Shown: piece by piece, positions 13,312 to 21,317 of the stretch
Numbering within the stretch: position 1 is the first letter of the stretch
Layout of the letters: each line of letters starts with the position of its first letter
DNA from: an uncultured Collinsella sp.
GTDB taxonomy: Bacteria; Actinomycetota; Coriobacteriia; Coriobacteriales; Coriobacteriaceae
Length of the DNA: 25,423 bases
Direction of reading: 5' to 3'
Assembly (NCBI GenBank): GCA_900540905.1
Contig: UQHR01000033.1
Span: 1 to 25,423, forward strand
The notes under the pieces: model-generated
The model's database searches: none
Told to the model about the DNA's origin: nothing
The model's input: the letters and a program-made list of their open reading frames with translations, nothing else
Position numbers and translations under genes: made by a program

Positions 13312-15192
13312 ATGTGCGGTTTTGTCGGTTTTGTCGGTGGGACGGATAACCAATCCGAGGTGCTCACCAAGATGATGGACCGCATCGTCCATCGCGGTCC
13401 CGACATGGGCGGTCAGTTTATCGACGGCCGCGTTGCCCTCGGCTTCCGCCGCTTGTCGATCCTCGACCTGACCGAGGCCGGCGCTCAGCCCATGGCCAAT
13501 GAGGACGGCAGCGTCGTCATTGTCTTCAACGGTGAGATCTACAACTTCCAAGAACTCCGTTCCGAGCTCGAAGCCAAGGGCTACAAGTTCCATTGCGGCG
13601 CCGACACCGAGAGCCTCATGCACGGCTACGAGGAGTGGGGCGAGGCTGTCCTCGATCGCCTGCGCGGTATGTACGCCTTCGTCATCTGGGACAAAAAGAA
13701 GAACAAGCTTTTTGGCGCCCGTGACATCTTTGGCATCAAGCCGCTTTACTACTATCCCATGGCCGATGCGGGCGACGGCGCTCCGGGCGTGCTCTTTGGT
13801 TCCGAGATCAAGAGCTTCCTGGACTACCCGCACTTCCACAAGGCGGTCAACAAAAAGGCCCTGCGTCCGTACATGACGCTGCAGTATTCGGCAACCGAGG
13901 AGACCTTCTTCGAGGGTGTCTACAAGCTGCCGCCGGCGCACTACTTTACCGTCGATATCCCGACCGGCAAGATGAACATCGAGCGCTACTGGGATTGCGA
14001 TTACTCTGCCGTCGAGAAGCCGTTCGAGGAGTACGTCGACGAGCTGGACGAGGTCGTGCACGAGAGCGTCGAGGCCCATCGCATCGCCGACGTCAAGGTC
14101 GCGTCGTTCCTCTCCGGTGGCGTCGACTCCAGCTACATCGCCGCTTGCCTCATGCCCGACAAGACCTTCTCGGTGGGCTTTGACTACAAGAACTTCAACG
14201 AGACCAACTACGCCAAGGAGCTTTCCGATAAGCTCGGCGTCGAGAACGTTCGCAAGATGATTACCGCCGACGAGTTCTTCGGTGCGCTCGAGGACATCCA
14301 GTATCACATGGACGAGCCGCAGTCCAACTTGTCTTCCGTGCCGCTGTGGTTCTTGGCCGAGATGGCCCGCAAGGACGTCACCGTCGTGCTTTCGGGCGAA
14401 GGTGCCGACGAGCTCTTTGGCGGCTACGCCTACTACGAGGACACGGTCCCGGTGCGCAAGTACAAAAAGATGGTGCCGCTGCCCATCCGTCGCGCGCTCG
14501 GTAACCTGGCGCTGCATATGCCGTACTTCAAGGGACATAACTTCCTGGTCAAGGGTGCCGAGATCCCCGAGAAGTCGTTCCTGGGACAGGCTCTGGTATG
14601 GCCGGAGCGCGAGGTCGACGGCGTGCTCAAGCCCGAGTACAACACCGGCGACGGCGCCTTTGAGCTCGCTGCACCCATCTACGCACGCGTGAAGGGTCAG
14701 CCCGAACTGGTCAAGAAGCAGTACCTGGACATGAACATGTGGCTCCCGGGCGACATTCTGCTCAAGGCCGACAAGATGTGCATGGCGCACTCGCTGGAGC
14801 TGCGCGTACCCTTCCTGGACCGCAAAGTCATGGAATTCGCCGAGCACATTCCCGACCGCTACCGCATCAACGAGAACGGCAACAAACAGGTACTCCGCCA
14901 CGCTGCCAACAAGTCGCTGCCCGATGAGTGGGCCACTCGTCCCAAGGTGGGCTTCCCGGTGCCGATTGTCTACTGGCTGCGCGAGCAAAAGTGGTACGAC
15001 TATGTCAAGGAGTACTTCACCGCGCCGTGGGCAAGCGAGTTCTTCGATACCGACGAGCTCATGCACCTGCTCGATCTGCACTTTGCGGGCAAGGGCGATT
15101 TCCAGCGCAAGATCTATACGCCGCTCGTGTTCTTGGTGTGGTACAAGCGCTTCTTTATCGACGAGGACCAGCCCGCTGTTCAGGCTGCCTAG
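13312..15192 (+). CDS. asnB: glutamine-hydrolysing asparagine synthetase
   Basis: The 626-residue enzyme makes asparagine from aspartate, ATP and glutamine-derived ammonia. The chain opens MCGFVGFVGG, so after Met removal Cys2 is the class II glutaminase nucleophile. HRGPD, FNGEIYNF and GADTES complete that domain (about 1-215). The synthetase domain carries the ATP pyrophosphatase loop SGGVDSS (268-274), the SGEGADELFGGY block and the LRVPFLDRKVMEF segment. AGAGGGG ahead of ATG 13312 is a good SD. It stands alone between a tRNA and a clear terminator. The length matches the Bacillus AsnB/AsnO type rather than the 550-residue enterobacterial AsnB. Confidence 0.96.
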   Translation: MCGFVGFVGGTDNQSEVLTKMMDRIVHRGPDMGGQFIDGRVALGFRRLSILDLTEAGAQPMANEDGSVVIVFNGEIYNFQELRSELEAKGYKFHCGADTESLMHGYEEWGEAVLDRLRGMYAFVIWDKKKNKLFGARDIFGIKPLYYYPMADAGDGAPGVLFGSEIKSFLDYPHFHKAVNKKALRPYMTLQYSATEETFFEGVYKLPPAHYFTVDIPTGKMNIERYWDCDYSAVEKPFEEYVDELDEVVHESVEAHRIADVKVASFLSGGVDSSYIAACLMPDKTFSVGFDYKNFNETNYAKELSDKLGVENVRKMITADEFFGALEDIQYHMDEPQSNLSSVPLWFLAEMARKDVTVVLSGEGADELFGGYAYYEDTVPVRKYKKMVPLPIRRALGNLALHMPYFKGHNFLVKGAEIPEKSFLGQALVWPEREVDGVLKPEYNTGDGAFELAAPIYARVKGQPELVKKQYLDMNMWLPGDILLKADKMCMAHSLELRVPFLDRKVMEFAEHIPDRYRINENGNKQVLRHAANKSLPDEWATRPKVGFPVPIVYWLREQKWYDYVKEYFTAPWASEFFDTDELMHLLDLHFAGKGDFQRKIYTPLVFLVWYKRFFIDEDQPAVQAA

Positions 15193-15217
15193 CCTCGGCT
15201 TACGAACGCCTGCGCGT

Positions 15218-15242
15218 AACGGCTCCTCCGGGAGCCGTTTTT
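15218..15242 (+). terminator. asnB terminator
   Basis: AACGGCTCC (15218-15226) and GGAGCCGTT (15231-15239) form a 9-bp stem with a TCCG loop and a run of five Ts. The T-run overlaps the -35 hexamer of the next promoter. Confidence 0.9.
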
Positions 15243-15269
15243 GCGTGGGCGCGTTTCAGTTACTATAAA
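15241..15269 (+). promoter_or_regulatory. murE promoter
   Basis: TTGCGT (15241-15246), a 17-bp spacer and TATAAA (15264-15269) form a good promoter 35 bp before the murE start codon. Confidence 0.6.
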
Positions 15270-15303
15270 ACCGTCCCTGCCAAATGGCTGAGAAAGGTGA
15301 AAG

Positions 15304-16866
15304 ATGCACCATTCGGATTCCGCGACCGTGACCACGGTCGATACGCTTGCCAAGCTTCTCGATGTGTGCGGCGAGCTGCGCGCATCAGAGCAGGTTGACG
15401 AGCGTGCCGTGACCGGCTGCTCGTTTGATTCGCGCGCGGTCTCGGCAGGTGACGTGTTCTTTTGCAAAGGTGCTGCCTTTAAGCCCGCGTTTTTGAGCAT
15501 GGCGCTCGATGCGGGCGCCGTCGCATTTGTGTGCGAGGAGTCGCTGGTCGAGTCTCTGGAGCCGCTGGCGCAGGAGAGCGGTGCTGCGATGCTGGTTGTT
15601 GATAGTGTTCGCACGGCCATGGCCCTGTTGCCGCCGGAGATCTACGACCGTCCCGACCACGACGTCAAGATCGTGGGCATCACCGGCACTAAGGGAAAGA
15701 CCACGGCCGCTTTTATGCTCCAGTCCATCATCAAGGCGGCGGGCGAGTCCTGCGGCATGATCGGCTCGGTGAACACCGACGATGGTATCGAGTGCTACGA
15801 GAGCACCAACACCACGCCCGAGGCTCCCGAGGTCTGGCGCCATATCGCCAACTGCCGCACGTCCGGTCGCCAGTCCATGGTCATGGAGGTCTCGAGCCAG
15901 GCGCTCAAGTACCAACGCGTCGAGAATCTGCCGTTTGACGTGGCGTGCTTCCTCAACATCGGCCGCGACCACATCTCGCCGATCGAACACCCCACGTTTG
16001 AGGATTATTTTGAGAGCAAACTCAGGATCTTTGACCAGGCAAAGACCGCCGTGGTGAATCTGGGCACCGAAGAGGTCGACCGTGTGCTGGAGGCAGCGTC
16101 GACGGCCGAGCGCTTGGTGACCGTTGGCGTCGAGCATCCCGAGGCAAGCCTGTGGGCGAGCGACGTACGCATGGTCGGCTTTAGCATCGAGTTCAACTTG
16201 CATGGCCTGTGTGCCGACGAGTCCGAGGCGGGGGAGAAGGTCCTGCTGGGCATCGCGGGCGACTTTAACGTGGAGAACGCGCTGGTCGCCATCGCCGCCG
16301 CGCGCGAGATCGGCATCGGTATCGAGGCTATCAAGAAGGGCCTCTCCAAACTGCGCGTGCCGGGCCGCATGGAGGTCGTGGAGTCGAAGGACGGCCGCGT
16401 GATCTGCGTCGTTGACTATGCGCATAACCAGCTTTCGTTCCGTTCGCTTTTCTCGTCGGTCAAGCGCGCGTTTCCCGCTAGTCCAGTCATTGCGGTGTTT
16501 GGCGCTGCCGGCGGCAAGGCGCAGGAGCGCCGCGAGCAGCTTCCGCGCGAGGCCGCACCATATTCCGACCTGATGATCTTTGCCAACGAGGACCCGGCTC
16601 ACGAGGACCCGATGAAGGTCTGTCGCGAGCTTGCCGAACATGTTCCCGACGATACGCCGAACAAGATCATCCTCGATCGCGAAGCCGCTGTGCATGCGGC
16701 GTTCAAGGCGGCGCGCGAGGAGTACGTCAACCCCGATGCTCCCGCCATTGTCTTGCTGCTGGCAAAAGGTGACGAGGAACTCATGCACGTGGGCGACGAG
16801 TTCGTGCCCATCGAGAGCGACCTTTCGCTGGCCAATCGCCTGATCGATGTTACCCAGTTTGACTAA
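15304..16866 (+). CDS. murE: MurE-family UDP-N-acetylmuramyl-tripeptide synthetase
   Basis: The 520-residue Mur ligase has three domains: a UDP-MurNAc-binding N-terminus (SFDSRAVSAGDVFFCKGA), a central ATPase with GITGTKGKTT (125-134), and a C-terminal domain. MurE adds the third residue of the peptidoglycan stem in the cytoplasm. The carbamylated-lysine equivalent is Lys239 in DYFESKLRIF. Two features are atypical. EVSSQ (195-199) replaces the usual EVSSH, and the amino-acid selectivity motif reads NEDPAH (428-433) instead of the DNPR of diaminopimelate-adding enzymes. This predicts a non-DAP substrate, lysine or ornithine being the obvious candidates. The gene lies outside any division-cell-wall cluster. 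MurE function is likely, but a paralogue role is possible. Confidence 0.85.
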   Translation: MHHSDSATVTTVDTLAKLLDVCGELRASEQVDERAVTGCSFDSRAVSAGDVFFCKGAAFKPAFLSMALDAGAVAFVCEESLVESLEPLAQESGAAMLVVDSVRTAMALLPPEIYDRPDHDVKIVGITGTKGKTTAAFMLQSIIKAAGESCGMIGSVNTDDGIECYESTNTTPEAPEVWRHIANCRTSGRQSMVMEVSSQALKYQRVENLPFDVACFLNIGRDHISPIEHPTFEDYFESKLRIFDQAKTAVVNLGTEEVDRVLEAASTAERLVTVGVEHPEASLWASDVRMVGFSIEFNLHGLCADESEAGEKVLLGIAGDFNVENALVAIAAAREIGIGIEAIKKGLSKLRVPGRMEVVESKDGRVICVVDYAHNQLSFRSLFSSVKRAFPASPVIAVFGAAGGKAQERREQLPREAAPYSDLMIFANEDPAHEDPMKVCRELAEHVPDDTPNKIILDREAAVHAAFKAAREEYVNPDAPAIVLLLAKGDEELMHVGDEFVPIESDLSLANRLIDVTQFD

Positions 16867-16876
16867 TGAACCATGA

Positions 16877-16907
16877 TGGCGGCGGCGCCCTGAGTGCGCT
16901 GTCGCCA
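16877..16907 (+). terminator. GC-rich hairpin after murE
   Basis: TGGCGGCGGCGC (16877-16888) can pair over 12 positions, including two G-U pairs, with GCGCTGTCGCCA (16896-16907) around a 7-nt loop. No T-run follows, so termination is uncertain. Confidence 0.4.
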
Positions 16908-16973
16908 TAAGCGTGTTCCCTCAATCAAAACATGCCGTCCAAGTCCAAACCCTTCTACGTAAACGGAGTAACC

Positions 16974-17885
16974 ATGTCCCACAACACCCTGCCGACCGTT
17001 GCCGAGCTTTCGGGCGAGATGCGCGAGCGCTTGGCCAAGGTCAAGTACGTCTTTACCGACCTGGATGCCACGATGCTCGCACCCGGCTCGTGCGTGCTGC
17101 GCGACAACGACGGCAACCCTTCGACCAAACTCGTCGAGGCCGTCGTGGCGCTCGCTCGCGCTGGTATTCAGGTGGTTCCCACCTCGGGCCGCAACCGCAC
17201 CATGATCCACGAGGACGCGCGCGTGCTCGGCCTCAACTCCTACATTGGTGAGATGGGCGGCCTGGTTATGTACGACCTCAAGGCCAACGATTGGGAGTAT
17301 CTGACCGGCGACATGCCTTACGACCCCGCCTGCGGCCTTACTCCGCACCAGGTGATCGAGCAGACCGGCGTGTGCGAGAAGATCCTCGCCCGCTGGCCGC
17401 ACAAGATCGAGTACCACAACGACATGTCGACCGGCTACAAATACCGTGAGGTCACCGTCGGCATGCGCGGCGATGTGCCCGACGATGAGGTCCAGGCCAT
17501 CCTGGACGAGGCCGGCTGCGGTCTGATCTGGGCTTGCAACGGCCATCTGACTCACCTGTCCAAGCCGACGACGCTCGAGCTCGATCGCGTCGAGGACGGT
17601 CGCGCATTCAACATCAACCCCGCGGGCCTCAACAAAGGCGTCGCCATTGCGCGCTTCTGCGAGCACCTGGGGATCGAGCGCGAGGAGACGCTCGCGCTCG
17701 GCGATTCCGAGTCCGACTTCTACATGGCCGATCACGTGGGCACGTTCTGCCTGGTCGAGAATGGCCTGACGAGCGCCGGCGCGCCCGAGTTCCTGGCTGC
17801 TTGCGAGAACGCTTTCGTTACGCGTGGCAAAATTGTCGACGGTTGGGCGGCGACGGCAGAGCTGCTGGTCGCGGCGCGTTCGTAG
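16974..17885 (+). CDS. HAD-superfamily hydrolase (Cof-like phosphatase)
   Basis: The 303-residue product carries the haloacid dehalogenase motifs: nucleophile pair in FTDLDATML (Asp29 and Asp31), motif II TSGR, a lysine in NKGVAIARF and motif IV ALGDSESDFYMAD. The cap sequence between motifs II and III fits class IIB enzymes that dephosphorylate sugar phosphates and similar small molecules. DLDATM in place of DxDGT is a mild deviation, and the substrate is unknown. I chose ATG 16974 because ACGGAG lies 5 nt upstream; the in-frame ATG at 16932 has no SD. It sits between murE and murI, but no direct wall role can be shown. Confidence 0.85.
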   Translation: MSHNTLPTVAELSGEMRERLAKVKYVFTDLDATMLAPGSCVLRDNDGNPSTKLVEAVVALARAGIQVVPTSGRNRTMIHEDARVLGLNSYIGEMGGLVMYDLKANDWEYLTGDMPYDPACGLTPHQVIEQTGVCEKILARWPHKIEYHNDMSTGYKYREVTVGMRGDVPDDEVQAILDEAGCGLIWACNGHLTHLSKPTTLELDRVEDGRAFNINPAGLNKGVAIARFCEHLGIEREETLALGDSESDFYMADHVGTFCLVENGLTSAGAPEFLAACENAFVTRGKIVDGWAATAELLVAARS

Positions 17886-17936
17886 CGCGCCGCCGCCGCA
17901 CTTGGACATGTCTTTTCGAGAGAGACTGGTGAGGTA

Positions 17937-18821
17937 ATGTCCGATATCGAGAATCCGGCAGGCGACACGCGCCCGATTGGCGTGTTCGATTCTGGTTTGG
18001 GCGGTCTGACGGTTGCGCGCGCCATCGCGACGGCGCTGCCGCACGAGTCCGTCTACTACTTCGGCGACACCAAACGCTGTCCCTACGGCACGCGCACCGA
18101 GGATGAGGTGCGCTCATTTGCGTTGCAGGCGGGTCGTTGGCTTTCGAAGCACGACGTCAAGATTATGGTCATCGCCTGCAACACGGCGACCGCCGCGGCC
18201 TTGCGTCTGGCCCAGCAGGTGCTCGACGTCCCCGTCATCGGTGTGATTGCACCGGGCGCACGCGCGGCAATCAACAGCACCCGCACGCGCCGGGTGGGCG
18301 TGCTCGCCACCAACCTCACCATTCGCTCGGGCGCCTACACGCGCGCCATCCAGGACCTGGATGCCGGTGTCGACGTATACGGCTGTCCTGCCTCGAGCTT
18401 TGTCGAGGTGGTCGAGCACGAGCTCGCCTCGGGCGCGCATCTGCAGGAACAGTGGCTCGAGAACGAGGATATCTTCGATACGCCTGCCGTGCGTGCGCTG
18501 GTGGGTGCCACGGTTGAGCCGCTGCGCGACCACGGTATCGATACCGTGGTGCTCGGCTGTACACATTTTCCGCTGTTGGTGGGACCTATCCGCCATGCGC
18601 TGGGGCCTGGGGTGCGCGTCGTGAGTTCCGCCGAGGAGACCACGCGCGAACTGACCGATATCCTCACGCGCCGCGAGCAGCTGGCGGGCGACGCCGCCGA
18701 GCCGCAGCATCGTTTTGCCACGACGGCCGATAACATTGCCGAGTTTGCGGTGGCGGGCAGCTTTATCTTTGGTCAGCCGCTCAAGAGCATCGAACATATC
18801 GATATCGATGAGCTGAAATAG
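17937..18821 (+). CDS. murI: glutamate racemase
   Basis: The 294-residue enzyme interconverts L- and D-glutamate, supplying D-Glu for peptidoglycan. The N-terminal IGVFDSGLGGLTV contains the catalytic aspartate (Asp18). YFGDTKRCPYGTR follows. The two acid/base cysteines are Cys81 in ACNTATAAA and Cys208 in VLGCTHFPLL. All are in canonical order and spacing. The ATG lies directly after GGTGAGG. It begins 51 bp after the HAD gene stop and is probably co-transcribed with it. Confidence 0.96.
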   Translation: MSDIENPAGDTRPIGVFDSGLGGLTVARAIATALPHESVYYFGDTKRCPYGTRTEDEVRSFALQAGRWLSKHDVKIMVIACNTATAAALRLAQQVLDVPVIGVIAPGARAAINSTRTRRVGVLATNLTIRSGAYTRAIQDLDAGVDVYGCPASSFVEVVEHELASGAHLQEQWLENEDIFDTPAVRALVGATVEPLRDHGIDTVVLGCTHFPLLVGPIRHALGPGVRVVSSAEETTRELTDILTRREQLAGDAAEPQHRFATTADNIAEFAVAGSFIFGQPLKSIEHIDIDELK

Positions 18822-18875
18822 ATGTAAGGCCGCCGCCAAAGCCTTCGCCACATCTTTTGCCGAAAGGATATTTCT

Positions 18876-19601
18876 ATGGAGTACATGCAGGTCAACCGCG
18901 CCAACGGCCGCGCCGCCAACGAGTTGCGCCCCGTTACGCTCACCCGTGGCGTCATGAAGCACGCCCACGGCTCGTGTTTGGCCGAGTTCGGCGACACGCG
19001 CGTGCTGTGCGCCGCCACTATCGAGGAGGGCGTGCCGGGCTGGCGAAAGGGAGCTAAGGCCGGCTGGGTGACCGCGGAATACGCCATGCTGCCGGCGTCG
19101 ACCGGCAAGCGCTGCAAGCGCGAGCACGCCAACCGCAAGGGCCGCTCCATGGAGATCGAGCGCCTCATTGGCCGCAGCCTGCGTACCGTCGTTAACATGA
19201 AGGCGCTCGGCGAGTACACCGTCACCGTCGACTGCGATGTGATTCAGGCCGATGGCGGCACGCGTACAGCGAGCATTACCGGCGCCTGGGTGGCGCTGCA
19301 CGACGCCCTCGCCATGTGGGTCGAGGCGGGCAAGATCGAGCGCATCCCGCTTACCGGCCAGGTGGCCGCCATCTCCATGGGCGTTGTCGACGGCAATACG
19401 CTGCTTGACCTCGATTATTCGGAGGACAGCCATGCCGAGGTCGACATGAACCTCGTCGCCACCGACACCGGCGAGATGATCGAGCTCCAGGGTACCGGCG
19501 AGCAGGCGCCCTTCGACCGCAAGCGTCTCAACGCCCTGCTCGACTTGGGCGACAAGGGCATCGCGGAGCTCATCGAGCTCCAACGCCAAGTCCTCGCCTA
19601 A
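18876..19601 (+). CDS. rph: ribonuclease PH
   Basis: The 241-residue phosphorolytic exoribonuclease trims tRNA 3' ends. The chain begins with RANGRAANELRPVTLTRG, followed by GSCLAEFGDTRVLCAATIE, RSMEIERLIGRSLR, the DCDVIQADGGTRTASITGAW block that holds the phosphate-binding region, and the FDRKRLNALLDLG end. This matches full-length active RNase PH. GAAAGGA supplies the SD. The order rph-rdgB is widespread in bacteria. The stop codon overlaps the first bases of the following terminator stem. Confidence 0.97.
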   Translation: MEYMQVNRANGRAANELRPVTLTRGVMKHAHGSCLAEFGDTRVLCAATIEEGVPGWRKGAKAGWVTAEYAMLPASTGKRCKREHANRKGRSMEIERLIGRSLRTVVNMKALGEYTVTVDCDVIQADGGTRTASITGAWVALHDALAMWVEAGKIERIPLTGQVAAISMGVVDGNTLLDLDYSEDSHAEVDMNLVATDTGEMIELQGTGEQAPFDRKRLNALLDLGDKGIAELIELQRQVLA

Positions 19602-19638
19602 CCTGCCAAAAAGGGACAGGTTTATTTTGGCAGGTTTT
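19600..19638 (+). terminator. rph terminator overlapping the stop codon
   Basis: AACCTGCCAAAA (19600-19611) pairs perfectly over 12 bp with TTTTGGCAGGTT (19625-19636), followed by a short T-run. The first two bases of the stem are the last two of the rph TAA. The loop includes GGGACAGGTTTA, so CAGGTTT occurs twice in the structure. Confidence 0.85.
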
Positions 19639-19743
19639 ATCAGCGGAAACGCCGAACTGTAAGGTTTCTGCCGCCAAGGAGGGGAGAGGGTCCAAGGCCA
19701 ATTTCCCCTGTGTGGCTTTGCTATACGGACAAGGAGACCACTC

Positions 19744-20385
19744 ATGGCACTTGAAAAGATTGATATCGACACGCTCGACCCCGCGGCGACCATCGTCGTG
19801 GCAACGGGCAATGCCCACAAGCTCACCGAGATTGAGGCCATCCTGGGCAAGGTTATGCCTGAGGTTCGCTTTGTGGCGCTCGGCCAGCTGGGCGATTTTG
19901 AGGACCCCGAGGAAAACGGCACGACGTTTTTGGAGAACGCCATCATCAAGGCGCAAGCTGCGGTTGAGGAGACGGGCCTTATGGCCATCGCCGACGACTC
20001 GGGCCTGGTCGTCGATGCCCTGGACGGTGAGCCCGGCGTGTATAGCGCACGCTACGCGGGCGTCCACGGCGACGATGCCGCCAACAACGCCAAACTGCTC
20101 GTGAACTTGGACGGCGTGGCGGACGAGGATCGCACTGCACGCTTTATGAGCGTCGTTGCGCTCATCGACCAAGACGGCCTGGTTACCTATGGCGAAGGCG
20201 CCTGCGAGGGCGTTATCGCGCACGAGGGACGTGGTAACCACGGCTTTGGCTACGACCCGCTGTTCCTGCCGGTCGATACGCCGGGCAAGACCATGGCCGA
20301 ACTGACGGCGGACGAGAAGAACGCCATTAGCCACCGCTTCCATGCGCTCGAGCACCTGTCCGCCAAGCTGACGGGCGAGGAGTAG
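19744..20385 (+). CDS. rdgB: XTP/dITP diphosphatase (RdgB/HAM1 family)
   Basis: The 213-residue enzyme hydrolyses dITP, XTP and similar damaged purine nucleotides to monophosphates, keeping them out of DNA and RNA. The family landmarks are VVATGNAHKLTEIEAIL, ENGTTFLENAIIKA, IADDSGLVVDALDGEPGVYS (catalytic Asp pair), RGNHGFGYDPLFLP and the final NAISHR. SD AAGGAG lies upstream of the ATG. Its own end supplies the SD for dtd. A weak TATACG -10 candidate lies about 20 bp before the start. Confidence 0.96.
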   Translation: MALEKIDIDTLDPAATIVVATGNAHKLTEIEAILGKVMPEVRFVALGQLGDFEDPEENGTTFLENAIIKAQAAVEETGLMAIADDSGLVVDALDGEPGVYSARYAGVHGDDAANNAKLLVNLDGVADEDRTARFMSVVALIDQDGLVTYGEGACEGVIAHEGRGNHGFGYDPLFLPVDTPGKTMAELTADEKNAISHRFHALEHLSAKLTGEE

Positions 20386-20388
20386 GCC

Positions 20389-20835
20389 GTGCGTGCGGTG
20401 GTGCAGCGCGTGCTCAACGCCGGCGTGACGGTCGACGGCGAGTGCGTGGGCCGCATTGGACGCGGCTACCTGGTGCTGCTGGGCGTGGGTCACGGCGACA
20501 CACGCGCCGAGGCCGATAAACTGTGGGGTAAGCTCCGCGGCCTGCGCATTAACGAGGATGAGAACGGCAAGACCAATCTGTCGCTTGCCGATGTCGACGG
20601 TGAGGTGCTCGTGGTGTCGCAGTTCACGCTGTTCGCCGACTGCCGCCACGGTCGCCGCCCGTCGTTTACGGATGCCGGCGCACCCGATGTCGCCAACGAG
20701 CTCTACGAGTACTTCCTGACGCTCGTGCGTGAAGACGTCGAGCACGTGGCACACGGCATCTTCGGCGCCGATATGAAAGTCGACTTGGTCAACGACGGTC
20801 CATTTACCATCGTCCTGGACACCGACAATCTTTAG
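20389..20835 (+). CDS. dtd: D-aminoacyl-tRNA deacylase
   Basis: The 148-residue editing enzyme removes D-amino acids from mischarged tRNA. It starts at GTG 20389, giving MRAVVQRVLNAGVTVDGE, the canonical N-terminus. The active-site blocks are SQFTLFADC (from Ser77), HGRRPSF and NDGPFT (135-140), the last providing the Gly-cisPro type region. GAGGAG (20377-20382), inside the last codons of rdgB, is the SD; the gap to the rdgB stop is 3 nt, so translation is probably coupled. Confidence 0.95.
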   Translation: MRAVVQRVLNAGVTVDGECVGRIGRGYLVLLGVGHGDTRAEADKLWGKLRGLRINEDENGKTNLSLADVDGEVLVVSQFTLFADCRHGRRPSFTDAGAPDVANELYEYFLTLVREDVEHVAHGIFGADMKVDLVNDGPFTIVLDTDNL

Positions 20836-20863
20836 GTTACGCGGTTTTACTAAACCGCGTAAC
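20836..20863 (+). terminator. hairpin directly after dtd
   Basis: GTTACGCGGTTT and AAACCGCGTAAC form a perfect 12-bp stem with a TACT loop starting at the base after the dtd stop. It lacks a following T-run, though the stem is strong and well placed. Confidence 0.6.
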
Positions 20864-20921
20864 AACTGGTCATGCGAGGTTGTCGTCTGGTACGTATTTG
20901 GGACCGGGCTTATTTAGCTAC

Positions 20922-20951
20922 TTGCGTATGGCGGCAGCAGGGTGCTATAGT
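20922..20951 (+). promoter_or_regulatory. veg-ispE promoter
   Basis: TTGCGT (20922-20927), an 18-bp spacer and TATAGT (20946-20951) form a plausible promoter with a start near 20958. Confidence 0.55.
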
Positions 20952-20971
20952 ATTAGAGTTTTGTCTATCTT

Positions 20972-20991
20972 AGGGGTATTATCCCCTTTTT
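20972..20991 (+). terminator. possible attenuator in the veg leader
   Basis: AGGGG (20972-20976) and CCCCT (20983-20987) form a short stem around TATTAT, followed directly by Ts to 20991. It sits between the predicted transcription start and the veg SD, so it could stop part of the transcripts. Confidence 0.4.
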
Positions 20992-21018
20992 GAATTGCAC
21001 CTTCTGGAGGCCCTGTTC

Positions 21019-21315
21019 ATGGAAGAGATGGAAGTCAATCACGTCGACGACATCCACGAGAAGCTGACCGATATGGTGGGCGATCGCGTTAAGGTGAAGG
21101 CCAACATGGGCCGCACCCGCGTCGTCGAGCGCATGGGCACCATCAAGAGCGTGCACCCCGCCGTCTTTATCGTCGAGGTTGACGAGCGTCGTGGCCGCAA
21201 GTCGCGTCAGTCCTACCAGTACATCGATGTTCTCACCGGTCAGGTCGAGCTGTTCGACCCCGAGAGCGGCGAGCACATTTTTACCCCGCTCGGCAATCAG
21301 CTCGAGGAGCACTAG
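21019..21315 (+). CDS. veg: Veg family protein
   Basis: The 98-residue protein matches the small Veg family (first known in Bacillus subtilis, where it influences biofilm gene expression). The core GDRVKVKANMGRTRVVERMG, HPAVFIVEVDE and the YQYIDVLTGQVELF end align with it; the C-terminal DPESGEHIFTPLGNQLEEH tail is extra. Molecular function is not established. I chose ATG 21019 with SD TGGAGG (21005-21010); the longer TTG-started frame at 20995 has no SD. The veg-ispE order recurs in Gram-positive bacteria. Its end contains the ispE SD. Confidence 0.88.
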   Translation: MEEMEVNHVDDIHEKLTDMVGDRVKVKANMGRTRVVERMGTIKSVHPAVFIVEVDERRGRKSRQSYQYIDVLTGQVELFDPESGEHIFTPLGNQLEEH

Positions 21316-21317
21316 CG

